Assembly: GCF_032884065.1 (NCBI RefSeq)
Contig: NC_088863.1
Coordinates: forward strand, 41,324,880 to 41,388,879
DNA: 64,000 nucleotides
Direction of reading: 5' to 3'
DNA from: Artemia franciscana
Lineage: Eukaryota; Arthropoda; Branchiopoda; Anostraca; Artemiidae
A program made the translations under genes and the position numbers. The notes below the pieces were generated by a model. The model was not told the DNA's origin and did no database searches. It saw only the letters and a program-made list of their open reading frames with translations. Each line of letters starts with the position of its first letter. Position 1 is the first letter of the stretch. Shown here piece after piece: positions 1-9,711 of this stretch.

Positions 1-15
1 TATCCCGGTCTATTT

Positions 16-39
16 ATGTCCTCCCAAGAGGGAGGACAT
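16..39. other. Perfect 10-bp stem-loop
   Basis: ATGTCCTCCC and GGGAGGACAT pair around a 4-nt AAGA loop. It falls within the decayed LINE C-terminal region and may be incidental. Confidence 0.5.
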
Positions 40-372
40 ATTTCCCTTAAATATTTTTTTACGATATCCTCTCACCCCAACCGGGAACAACCTCTTTTCG
101 TTTAGCCAATTACTTTTGGCCAAAAAGGGTAATCTTTGGCAACCTGTAGTACTTCATCCGCTAAACTACCCTAGTTAGCTCAATCTTTCTCTCAGAACCC
201 TTTGAGATACGGTTAGGCGGTCGGGTACCCGAAACAGTCTGCTAGCAATTCCTTCGGAAAAATCTAGAACATCTTCTTCTTTTTTTCATTGTACCCGTGT
301 TTCAAAGCCATATTTAGTAATATTCTATTCTTGGTTCATAGAAATATCTTCATGTTTTCCCAAACTTTTTTT

Positions 373-656
373 CAACTTTGAAAAAAAATTACCCAAGGCC
401 TTGGGTATTCTAATTTTAATATTTTCTCTGTACTCACTGTCTTTACTAATAATACAAGCAAGTTATGTGAAGCTGTTGACTTGATCAATCTTCTTGTTAC
501 CTAGCATCTTTTTTACCTAGCAACTTTGAAAAAAAATTACCCAAGGCCTTGGGTATTCTAATTTTAATATTTTCTCTGTACTCACTGTCTTTACTAATAA
601 TACAAGCAAGTTATGTGAAGCTGTTGACTTGATCAATCTTCTTGTTACCTAGCATC
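373..656. repeat. Tandem duplication, 136-bp unit, inside the LINE
   Basis: Bases 373-508 recur almost exactly at 521-656 (offset 148), separated by a short T-rich spacer. The unit holds LINE coding sequence just downstream of the catalytic loop, so this is a recent local duplication in a dead element. Confidence 0.9.
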
Positions 657-1079
657 ACTTTTACAGAAATTCAATAAACCTCTAAAAATTCATTTATTTT
701 GCAAAGATCTTCATCTTGGATGTTTAAATCAGCATAATCTAAGTTCAGGAAGTTTTTTTTACTTCCCTAGTTGAATTCCGCGTTCTTGCGTTGCCTTTGC
801 TGTATTTTTCGAGCCAAAGCCCATCAGAATGATCCATATAAATGGGGATACAACGCAGCCCTTGGTAACTCCTGAATAAATACCAAACCAGCTACTAACC
901 TCATTTCTCACATTCACCTGGGAAATATTATTCTCGTACATAGCACTAGTCACATTAGTGTATTTGTGTTTTATACCTTTGCTAAAGCTCTTCTATCAGC
1001 TGAATCAAACTCTTACTCATAATTTAAAATATAGCGACTAAAGGTATTCCATCACTCAGGTACTTCTCAACTATCAAAT

Positions 1080-2165
1080 ATTTGTTTGTGGATTACAAAT
1101 ATATGAGTTCCATCAAGTTTAGTCTTACACATCAAAAGTTGCGAATCTGTGGAAATTTGCCTTATTCTCGAAAAAAGAAAAAAACCTAAAAGTTATATGA
1201 TCTTAATGAAAATTATACCATCAGATTCGCCATATCACAGAACCCCACTGTAGAGGTTTCAAGTTCCTATCTGCAAAAACATGGAATTTTGCATTTTTTT
1301 TTGCCTGAAGAAAGATCCTGGATGTGTGTTTATTAGTTTTTTTGTGTTTTTTTCTTCCCGGGGTGATTGTTTCGACCCAGTGGTCCAAGAATATCACGAA
1401 AGGGCTCATTCGAACTGATAATTAAAGCTCTAGGGCCTTTTTAAAGTGACCAAACAAATTGGTGGGCAGTTAGGTGCCTCCCAAGCCTATTTTTTCCAAA
1501 GTCACCCGATTAGAATTTTGATTTAGCAATTTTGTTAGGCACAGTCGAAAAATCGACACAGTCGAACTCAGACTTTGAAGAAGACTTAATCCCCCAGTGT
1601 CCCAAGGGGGAAGGCTGGATATTATGAAGTTTGCCCTTTGTTTACATATAGTATTGGTTATTGGGAAGTATATAGACTTTTTTAGGGGAGACTTCTTCTG
1701 ACGAGCGGGTATCAGGTGTTACCTGGGAGGATCTTGCCATGGAGGAATTTTTATGGGAAAGGGATATTTCTATCAAGGGGGTACCACATTTCCCACCATT
1801 ATTTCAAAAACGAGCAGAAATTAAATGAAAAAAACTAGTTTTATTCAGCTGAAAGTAAGGAGCAATGTTAAAACTTACAACGTATAGAAATTATTGTGTA
1901 TATAAGGGGGTTCACCCCTATTCATTACCTCGCTCTTTACACCAATTTTTTTAGTACTTTTGAAAGAGCTATTTATTCTAATTAAACAGCCCTTGTGATT
2001 CATGGGTCATTTTTAATGAATTGAAGCAAAATTCAAACTTCAGCGTACAGAGCAAGGTATCGACAGGGGGGGGGGGTAAACCCCATAATATGTGTTATAA
2101 TTTCTCTTTGTTTTAAGTCTTAATGTTGCCCCTTACTTTCAGTTGAAAAAACTGGGGCCTTGTAT
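1080..2165 (+). mobile_element. FB1 element, partial copy, plus orientation
   Basis: Matches the plus-oriented FB1 copies at 29500 and 32494 in order. There is an internal block near 1100-1430, an AAGTGACC-type block near 1445, a G-rich block near 1570-1800, then the GAAAGTAAGGAGCAA block at about 1852 with its inverted partner near 2120-2145. The 5' hairpin is missing. No coding capacity is seen. It separates the two halves of the LINE. Confidence 0.8.
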
Positions 2166-2169
2166 TTTT

Positions 2170-3230
2170 AAACCCTTTTAGTACTTTCACTAATTCTTCC
2201 CCACAAAATAAATCCTCCTTCACATCCGAAATTGACAAACTTTTTTGTTTTCCCCTATAATTTTTTTTTGTAACTCCATCCTGATTTAGCACATTCTCAA
2301 AATGTTAAGCCCATCTCTCTTTAACTTTTTCCTTTAACTTGGACAAGTCCAGATTGACTACTCACAATTAATTCCCTCGCACATTATTTTACTATTATGC
2401 CATCTAGCTGCATCTTCTAAATCTTCAGCAATTCTATCCCTGGCCTCTACTTCACACCTTCTTAATTACTATTTTAATACTTTCTCCAATTTCTTTACAT
2501 TCATCTCATTTTCATATGATCTATTGCTCAAACGATTCCAGTACAAGCCCCTCCACCTCTCTTTTAGACATAAACCATTTTCGCTAATATTTCTAGCTGC
2601 GTCCCTAACTTTCTTCCCTAAGACTGTATCAACAACTTTTGAAAACATTTTTCTAAATTACTTGATCCATCTTCTATATTGTCAAATTTTACGAGTCCCC
2701 ACTTTAGTATTCCACTGTTCCTGGAAAATATCTTTTGAATTCTCATCCTGAAGTCTACCAACGTCATGGCGTCCCGGAATGTAGTTACCCTTCCAAGTTT
2801 TCAGCTTTAAATTAACTCTAGACAATGATAGATCGTAATCTTGACTTTTCATGTCAATAAAAGCACTCCTATATATCCTAGTATCTTGTATTTATCCTGC
2901 CAGTCTTTGGTTCACAATAAAGTAATCAATGAGGTTAGCTGTCTTCCTGTCATGTGAAAACCATGCTAATGTATGGGTCATTTTAAGATCAAATACTGTA
3001 TTAGTTATAACTAGATTATTATACCTACTAAATTGCAGCAGTCTATTGCCATTATTGTTTTCTTTTCCTACACCAAATTTATCCAGACTATGATACTACC
3101 TATCAATGTTTATACCGACCTGGACGTTAAATCTCCTAACACAAATTTCATGTTTCTACCTGGGATTCTGTCTATATGATCCTGTAACTGTGAATAAAAT
3201 TCAACTGTGTCACCACTAGTAGCATCCCCA
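2170..3230 (-). pseudogene. RTE-like LINE endonuclease and linker, decayed
   Basis: On the minus strand this reads as the C-terminal part of an apurinic/apyrimidinic-type LINE endonuclease followed by the linker toward reverse transcriptase. Blocks visible in order: TVEFYSQLQDHIDRIPGRNM near 3220-3150, NNNGNRLLQFSRYNNLVITN near 3060-3000, HTLAWFSHDRKTANLIDYF near 2980-2925, LKLKTWKGNYIPGRHDVGR near 2810-2755, then DAARWHNSK near 2420-2395. In-frame stops occur (for example near 3105 and 2885). The related plus-strand copy at 61320-62030 shows the same block order, which supports one LINE family with several copies in the window. Confidence 0.85.
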
Positions 3231-3390
3231 TAAGCACTTCCACGACACCCCTATCCATGGATTTCACGACAGCCCTGCTTTTAAACACATCCCTATCCCA
3301 CCATTCCAACAACAGCCCTCTCCCTGGATTCCATGACAGCCAACAGGTGTTTTTTACGTCATAAAAAAGTAAGAGACGCAGGTGCATGTT
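3231..3390 (-). repeat. ~130-bp repeat flanking LINE endonuclease
   Basis: The minus strand of this segment matches the plus strand of 16430-16560, including the shared core GCAGGGCTGTCGTG. Both copies end at the same type of GGGGAT-CTACTA junction with LINE endonuclease sequence. The segment contains internal near-repeats of a CCATGGATTCCACGACAG type. Confidence 0.7.
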
Positions 3391-3419
3391 AGATCATAGG
3401 AAAAGTTTTTTTCTATAGT

Positions 3420-4480
3420 TGCTGTGCTTAAAAAACCTACGGGGAGTCCCAATAAATCGGGATATAAGGTCGTTACGTCATCGTTTCTTAGAGTGTTTAA
3501 AAAATCTAATACTGTTCTATAAAAAAACCCTCAGTGGCCTTTTGGCCCCAAGTTTTCCTTTAAAAACCTTCAGGGCCCCACCAAATCTAGGTTTCATTGG
3601 TTGTTTTGATTAAATACCGCAAGGGTCAGGGATTGTTTACTTCATGATTTCTATGATTTTTACGTAATATACTTTGTTTCTTAAAAAAAACTTGGCTAAA
3701 TCAACATTTCCTTGGGTGTTATGTTAAAAACCTTCAGGGGGGCCGCTAAATCAAAATTTCCTTGGGTGTTTTGGCTTATAAACCTGAGTTATAGGAAGAA
3801 ACCTTCGGTGGCCTTCTGGACCCCAGGATTTCCCTTTTAAAACCTCCAAGAGGCTTCTTTACTTCAGGATTTCCTTGGCTTTTATATTTAAAAACCTAAG
3901 TAAAACAGTTAAAAATAGGGATGAAACCTTTTTATTGACAGTGAATAGATATAAAATTATTTAACTGGACATTTCGAATACATATACAGTGTTCTGGACC
4001 TGGAGTTTTACTGCTGATGATGAACACTGTATATGTGTTCGAAATATCCAGTTAAATAATTTTATATCTATTCACTGTCAATAAAAAGCTTTCATGGCAG
4101 TGTGGTCATCGAAGTTATCTATTTAAAAACCTAAAAGGGTCAAAGCTTGTTTACCCCAGGATTTCTTTCAAAAACTTCCGATGGTTTCTTTAGCCCAAGA
4201 TTTCTAAATTTGTTATGTTTGAAAAAAACCTACAAGGGCCAGGACAAAAATTTTCAGAATTACCGTGGTTGATATGCTTGAAAAACCTAAGGTTTTGATA
4301 GGAACTTTCAGGGGCTTTCTGGACCCAAGGATTTTCTTTTAAAAACCCCTACGGGCTTGTTTACTTCAGAATTTATTCAGAATTTTCTTCAGAATATTAT
4401 GTCATTGTTTCTTTTTGAAAATTCTAGGAATCTTCTTTACTTCAGAACTTCCTTTGAAAAACCATCAGGGTCTCCACCTC
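3420..4480. repeat. Degenerate tandem repeat array
   Basis: A motif of the form AAAAACCTTCAGGGGCTT, followed by TTTACTTCAGGATTTCCTTT, recurs at irregular spacing of roughly 60 bases. Examples are near 3525, 3570, 3727, 3800, 3840, 4125, 4290 and 4340. Units are diverged. A hairpin at 3937-4086 interrupts the array. Short open frames here are by-products. Confidence 0.65.
3937..4086. other. Long near-perfect hairpin
   Basis: An arm of about 60 bases starting TTGACAGTGAATAGATATAA is repeated inverted and ends at about 4086, with a ~27-base loop. Only a few mismatches are visible. It lies inside the degenerate array and is followed by AATAAAAAG. It could be a MITE-like fold-back or a transcribed structured RNA. 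The sequence does not decide. Confidence 0.85.
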
Positions 4481-4789
4481 TCCCAAGCAATGGCATTGTC
4501 TTTACATCATCCCGATATATCCACCATTTTATTCAAGCAAATTTGCAGCCGTTTATATCAGCAGAGCCATTCGAGAGACTATATATTTTATGGAGCAAAG
4601 AATCTCCGTTATTTCTTGGAAAGCATATGTTGCTATTCTAACGTGGCAACCGAGTAGTTCCATTGTCTCCAAGAGGATATAAAACAGGTATTAGAACAGA
4701 ATTTCCCATTGTCTTCTATCAGATTTTGAAAGTGACATAACATGAGACTTTTTAGTATGAACGACCCTAGAAATTTGAAAAAAAATTGG

Positions 4790-5340
4790 ATATCTACTTA
4801 TATGTTGGTGAGTCCGTCTTCATATAGCATCTCCCTGCCAAATTTGAGCCACTAAAACTCCCTATAATAGATAAACATCTAACCCCCTCCTCCTAGAAAG
4901 TCTTATCACTAAATGAATAATCTTATTTTCCGCAAAAATAATTAAAACTGCTTTCAAGCAGATTCGTACAAAAAAGGAAGCCGAAGTAGCTGATTTGGTA
5001 GAGCGTTATGTTTCAGGTTTTAGGTCCGAGAGGTTCCAGGTTCGAACCTTGAATACAAAAGAAGAAAAAAAAACTAAAAAAGGTAAAAACTACAAAAAAA
5101 ACTACAAAAAGTCGTTAATTAATTTAAATCATTAATGGTCTAAAGGCTTATTTTCAAACCGACAGCTGCTATTATGTTGGTGAACTCCTCTTTCTATAGC
5201 CTCTACCAATTTAACCTATTATAGCTCTCTATATTGAATTAACAGATAACCTCGACATAACAAGGTTTATTGCTATTAGAATACTCTTATTTTCTTGCAA
5301 ATTTATTAAAACTGCTAATCAAAGCAGTCTGCTAAAAAAG
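4790..5340. repeat. Pair of diverged direct repeats flanking a SINE
   Basis: 4790-4975 and 5165-5340 align. Both carry TATGTTGGTGA, a TATAGC-TCT stretch, ACTCTTATTTTC/AATCTTATTTTC and TTAAAACTGCT followed by a GCAGAT/GCAGTC box. The tRNA-like unit sits between them. Confidence 0.7.
4978..5105 (+). mobile_element. tRNA-derived SINE-like unit
   Basis: The segment has an RNA polymerase III A-box-like TAGCTGATTTGGTAGAGCG and, about 45 bases downstream, a B-box GGTTCGAACC. An A-rich tail follows directly. The 3' acceptor strand does not pair convincingly with the 5' end, so I read it as a SINE head and not a working tRNA gene. Confidence 0.65.
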
Positions 5341-6478
5341 GGTATAAACAGATGCACTAGGTTAAACATTTAATGGTGTAAACCATAATTTTCTACTGGA
5401 CAGGTGCTCTTCAGACAATTGGATGAAAGCCGTACCAGCCGGGAAATTTAGATGTTTTCATATTACATATGAATCGCTAATTGGGGTACTATGGTTAAAC
5501 ATATTCCTTGTTTTTAGGTGCTGATAAAATGGATTTTATCAACGAAAGGGGTAGATTTATTATACTAGAAAATAGCAAATAAGCGTCCTTTTTGACAATA
5601 GTATCGAATTATTTTAGAGCCCCCCTCCTCCCTAGTCTTAACTCTGAAGTTATCTCTGATACATATTTCACATAAAATTCTACTTTAACTGTCTAGAAAA
5701 AGGGGCTCTACATAATTGCCATGAGACCTATTCTGTCACCATTTAAGCAAGCCCTAGAATTCTCAGATGGCTGAATAGTGGCCAATTTTTAAACGTTTTT
5801 TGAAAAATTAGTTCACTATAATTTAAGCTGGAGAGGGAGCAGGGTTTCTGACAATGATAAAGAAGGAAGGACATGTTTAAATATCAACACTGTATAAAAC
5901 ATTGTAGCGAGAATAAAAGCAAAAATTTAAGTGAGGAATAAAAATTAATCAAATAGATTATATTCCTTACTTTTTTTTTTGGAAAAGTTCTACCTTCACA
6001 GGTCAGGAAAATGAACGATTATTCATTTTAAATTTAACTGGAGACAATTTGAAATTAGGTTCATATTATTTGGAAAAAAACAAAAATTTTATTGCAAGAA
6101 TTTTAGTGATATGCTTGAGGACATACGCATGAGCGCTAGTGGAAGCTTAAGAACAAAATATGTGCGAAGAATGTTTTCTTTAGTATACCATAGAGAAAAA
6201 AAATTATTATCTATGATATTTGCTAATTCGAAATTTTTCTGTTCCCTTAGTAAGGTTAAGAAAGTTTAAATCCCACTTAGAGCAAAGGGTTACACATCGA
6301 ATTTTCAAATTGGCGTATTTTTGATCCCGTTAAGGTGGGTAAGGGATAATGTAGTTTTTTCTGATGACTAAATTATATGCTTATTAAATGGTCATATATA
6401 TTGCTATGAAAAAGATAAGATTTATTTTAACCGTGTAATTTTCTTTTATCAAGACTAATTTCCATAAGATGTATTTTT
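5341..6478. other. No recognisable feature
   Basis: AT-rich sequence with short open frames only. I see no repeat family, domain or structured element here. Confidence 0.5.
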
Positions 6479-6481
6479 CAG

Positions 6482-6763
6482 AACATGGAAGACTATAATT
6501 TTTTTCTTTTAAGTTCAGAGCTTCCTCCTCAAAAGAGGGCGAGGATTGTGCAAAGCGGAGAGAATGCTCCCACCTCAAGATCTTCAGTCATCGTGCATGC
6601 CACCTCTTCTGCCTTCCGCAAGAAAGAGAATGAAGTCACCAGAGCTTCAAGACCTTTGTCCTATGGCAGTGAAGATGCTGGCCCATCGGGACCTACAAAC
6701 CTCCTGGGAAACCCTGATGTGGGGGCTTCTACCCCGATGAAGGATGGAGCTATCAGTCTTAAT
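6482..6763 (+). CDS. Candidate first coding exon, unknown protein
   Basis: An acceptor-like TTTTTCAG precedes 6482, and an ATG at 6485 opens 93 codons up to a possible donor (AAT then GTAAAT at 6764). The peptide is polar. It carries a basic patch PPQKRARIVQ near residues 14-23, which could be a nuclear localisation signal, and a Ser/Pro/Gly-rich stretch near residues 58-85. The splice phase is 0 and joins in frame to the next candidate exon at 7350. I do not recognise the protein. It lies 3 kb upstream of the fossil Maverick polymerase on the same strand, so it could belong to that element, to a host gene or to another transposon. Function is unknown. Confidence 0.4.
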
Positions 6764-7349
6764 GTAAATGTAAATTCTTTGATATTCTTTTAGAAAGCTT
6801 ATTTATTGGCGTGACAAAAGGAAATTATCACTTTTTCAAGCTAATGTATATTCTTTTTAATATACTATAGGACCCTTTTGCCGTTCTTTTAGCTATTAGT
6901 AGTGTTTTGAAAATAAGGTGTTTTTAAGATACTATTGTTGAAAACTGAGCACTTTACTATTGCCTCTAAGAAAGAGATTTGTGGGGTCGTAATCCCAAGC
7001 TGAATAATGAGGGAAGTTATCAGGGGCCCACACTATGAAGGAAGGCCACAGGGAATGAACTTTTCACCATGATTTAATGGTAATAACTAAATTTATACGT
7101 GAGATAAGTTTGTCAGACTATTAGTACAGAGAGGGTCCAAAACTGGCCTAAGGTTTACAAACTATTAAAGACACTCCCATAGTTCCACGCTGCTTTTGGG
7201 CCCCTTCAGTCATAAAGGAAATGAACTTTTCACCATGCTTTTAGTTATTCGTATTTTTTTTTTAAATAAGGTATTTTTGATATCCAGTGCGCTACTATTG
7301 CCTCTATGAAGGAAATTTGAGGGTCCATAAATTAATCTTCTTTTCACAG

Positions 7350-7424
7350 CTTAAAAATGGACCTACGTTGCCTGAGCAACAGGAAGTGTTGCGGCAACCT
7401 TTGTCCGGCTTCACCGAAAAAAAT
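7350..7424 (+). CDS. Candidate second exon, truncated by a transposon
   Basis: The acceptor CTTTTCACAG ends at 7349. The following frame LKNGPTLPEQQEVLRQPLSG is open and in phase 0 with the exon ending at 6763. The frame runs into the TIR of the transposon that starts at 7425, so the original exon end is lost or displaced. The segment also contains GTTGC-CTGA-GCAAC and GTTGCGGCAAC mini-hairpins, which could mean that this 'exon' is itself transposon sequence. Confidence 0.35.
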
Positions 7425-8985
7425 GTCGCAAGAGCAACACTTTGGTTTTGTTTCTTTGCTATCGGTTAAACGCTGAAGTTTTCAGCCTATCGAAGCTTTT
7501 AAAACGTTATGTTCAAAGAAGAACAAGTTCAGTAATCACATGATCAAAGGCTATTCCTCAGCGTTGAAAAAACAACAATAACAAAAGAATATCGAAAGAA
7601 GTGACTAAATTGACTTTGCAGCCAGTTGAACTTTATCCTTTTCAATCGTAGACATTGTGACGGATCAAGACTTGGAACAATATCTTATATAATCTAGTTG
7701 GCATTATAAAGCTATCCGTTACTTTTATGGATCAAAATACCATAGAGGACAGTCTATTAATTATTACGAAACTGCCTCGTTGTTTTACGTTATCGTTTGT
7801 ACCCGTTGCGTAAACACTTAATTCTAGGTTACAGTAAGTATGCGTAGGATACACCAACTAGCAAAAGTTACAAACCCCTTTTCACTAAAGATGATTGTAG
7901 CCTAACAGACGATTATTACTTACATGTCCCCTACATGTCTTACCACTCGAACCAACTCGGTCTTACCATCAAATACACTGGAGACAAATAACAAAATAGT
8001 AAAATTTGCAGACCCCTCATCGGCGAAGACGATTATGAGATAACAGCCGACCTTTCCTTACAACTCCCCTACATGTCTCACACTTGGCATCGGCTTATTT
8101 TTGGTTTCACTGTGTACCCTTCTACTGAAGTTGTCAACCCGTTGAAACTTTCAAACTAGTATATCTCATGAAGGAGTTTTTGTACCAAAAAATAGATGAC
8201 ATATACTTTGATCAGCTAAACAAGAGCTATCAATTGCCCTCGAAAAAATTCTATCTGTCTTAGTTCAAAAGTTGATTTTTTTGCCGAAGGCCAACTATCT
8301 AACGTCACCACTTAGAAAGATGCAATGGATAAGCTTCAATTTCCTTAGCAAAGACAGAAATTTAAAGTTTACAAGGTACATCTGATAAAGTTTCTCTACC
8401 TCAATGCCAAGTCCGAAAAAAACGATAAATCCAGCCAAAACCACGGCAGCACTTTCGGACCCGTGGGAAAATGCCGCTTTTTTGCTTCTGTAAATTTTTC
8501 TATTTATCACTCAAAGAAGATTATATTGGCTTTGGCGCTGGGTAACTGCCGCATAAGTTTAACACTTATTGATCTTAGTCCATCTTCAATTTGAAAGTGG
8601 TGAATGCCTGCTTGCCTGCTAGAACGGAGCTTTCCACTCGAAAGCAGAAACTTGGTTTGATGAAACGAAAGCTTGGCTGCACAACCTCAGATTCTCCTCT
8701 CTGACCTAGGCTACATAACTCCACTTCACTTCGCACACCATAGGCTCTGGCTCGTGGACAAGCAAAAACCATCCTTTTTGGCCCCAGGCAAGAGTTTTGT
8801 GAAGCTTTCCAAAATGGAATGCCATATTCATCAATTCGGTCTGAGGTCCACACTTTCCGTAAAAACCGCACAGGTTTGACCCTTACCAGTTTCCAGGAAT
8901 AAGCCGGCATCGGCGGAATAGGAAAAAAAACAACAAAAAAAACAACAAAAAAAACGGGACGAAACCAAAGTGTTGCTCTCGCAAC
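7425..8985. mobile_element. TIR DNA transposon, non-autonomous, ~1.56 kb
   Basis: The left end 7425-7449 and the inverted right end 8961-8985 match at about 23 of 25 bases. The shared core is GAGCAACACTTTGGTTT. The inside contains a diverged direct repeat pair (about 7863-7990 and 8000-8100) with a CCCCTACATGTCT box in both. A 111-codon minus-strand frame at 8910-8575 has no recognisable domain, and no transposase is seen. Target-site duplications are not clear. Confidence 0.7.
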
Positions 8986-9033
8986 AAAATCATTAATACT
9001 TCAAAGCGAATAATTTTTGTTATTCTTTTCCAG

Positions 9034-9141
9034 GACGATAATGATGATCATACATGGACCAACCAACTACTCGTCGATTTCATTGGTGAAGCCGCAATGA
9101 ACACAACCTCCCCCTCGATAAATTTTTTTAAGACTCTTTAG
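9034..9141 (+). CDS. Candidate terminal exon, unknown protein
   Basis: The acceptor TATTCTTTTCCAG ends at 9033. The open phase-0 frame begins with an acidic DDNDDHTWTNQLLVDF and stops at TAG 9139-9141 after 35 codons. It is compatible in phase with the upstream candidate exons at 6482 and 7350. Two further acceptor-like sites lie downstream: TTTTCACAG ending at 9480, and TTTTCTAG ending near 9524 with a 30-codon open stretch. The gene model is therefore not unique. Confidence 0.35.
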   Translation, partial: DDNDDHTWTNQLLVDFIGEAAMNTTSPSINFFKTL

Positions 9142-9189
9142 AGCATTAAAATACCTGAAGCGCAAATGGGAGACATCTTATGTGCTAAC

Positions 9190-9395
9190 TTTAGCTCATT
9201 AACTTTATAGCTGGTAGAGGGGTGAACCATAGTCCTGAAGGGTGCATGTATGGTCATTAAATTTATAACTGGTAACATGGTCTCAATACATCCAAAGGGT
9301 CCCTCTGGAGACCCATGTATGTTCATTAGACTTCTAGGTGGTAGTGTCGTCTCAATACATCCAACTGGCCCCTTTAGGGTTATATATATGTATGA
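9190..9395. repeat. Short tandem repeat, ~69-bp period, three units
   Basis: The pattern CATTA..TTTATAACTGGTA, then GTCTCAATACATCCAA, then a CCCTTT box recurs near 9193, 9253 and 9322, with divergence. Confidence 0.7.
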
Positions 9396-9711
9396 CCTTT
9401 ACGTGCTACTGAGGTCTTTCTAGCTCTGAACGATCATTCTTAACTATTCTCTTTCATTCTAATATAAATTATTTTCACAGAACGAAGTGCTTCAATAGTC
9501 TAATAAGGTATTATTATTTTCTAGGTTCACATGCTGGTATTGCCATCCGAATCCCACGACAATGCTTGTACGATCCTGGAGAATAGTGAACGTAATGGGA
9601 TTATAATTGGGGGGTGAGCTCTCTTAGTATACTTTGCCCCAAGTTTAATGTAGATAGTCTCGGCAGGGATCTTAGCCTCAATGGTGATTTTTAGACAATC
9701 TATAAAACCAA

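Larger units (their letters stand above)
1..1075 (-). pseudogene. RTE-like LINE reverse transcriptase and C-terminal region, decayed
   Basis: Read on the minus strand, this gives reverse transcriptase blocks of a non-LTR retrotransposon. A fragment EFDSADRRALAKV lies near 1010-1050. A block containing VSSWFGIYSGVTKGC and SPFIWIILMGF spans 953-759. The catalytic loop, normally YADD, reads YADL at 739-728. A C-terminal stretch with DEVLQVAKDYPF and later EDIVKK-like residues runs to the left edge. Stops and frameshifts separate the blocks, so it is dead. It is probably the same copy as the endonuclease at 2170-3230, with an FB1 element between them. About 120 residues expected between the two halves are missing. 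The family assignment rests on remembered conserved blocks and no search was run. Confidence 0.8.

Noticed and set aside
4980-5052. Functional tRNA gene
   Set aside because: A and B boxes are good, but the acceptor stem does not pair convincingly and an A-rich tail follows, so a SINE head is more likely.
8575-8910. 111-codon minus-strand frame as a gene
   Set aside because: It lies inside a non-autonomous TIR transposon, has no recognised domain, and a plus-strand frame overlaps it; more likely chance.
5400-9700. Missing Maverick integrase or ATPase upstream of PolB
   Set aside because: I looked for integrase-like and Walker-type blocks on both strands and saw none.
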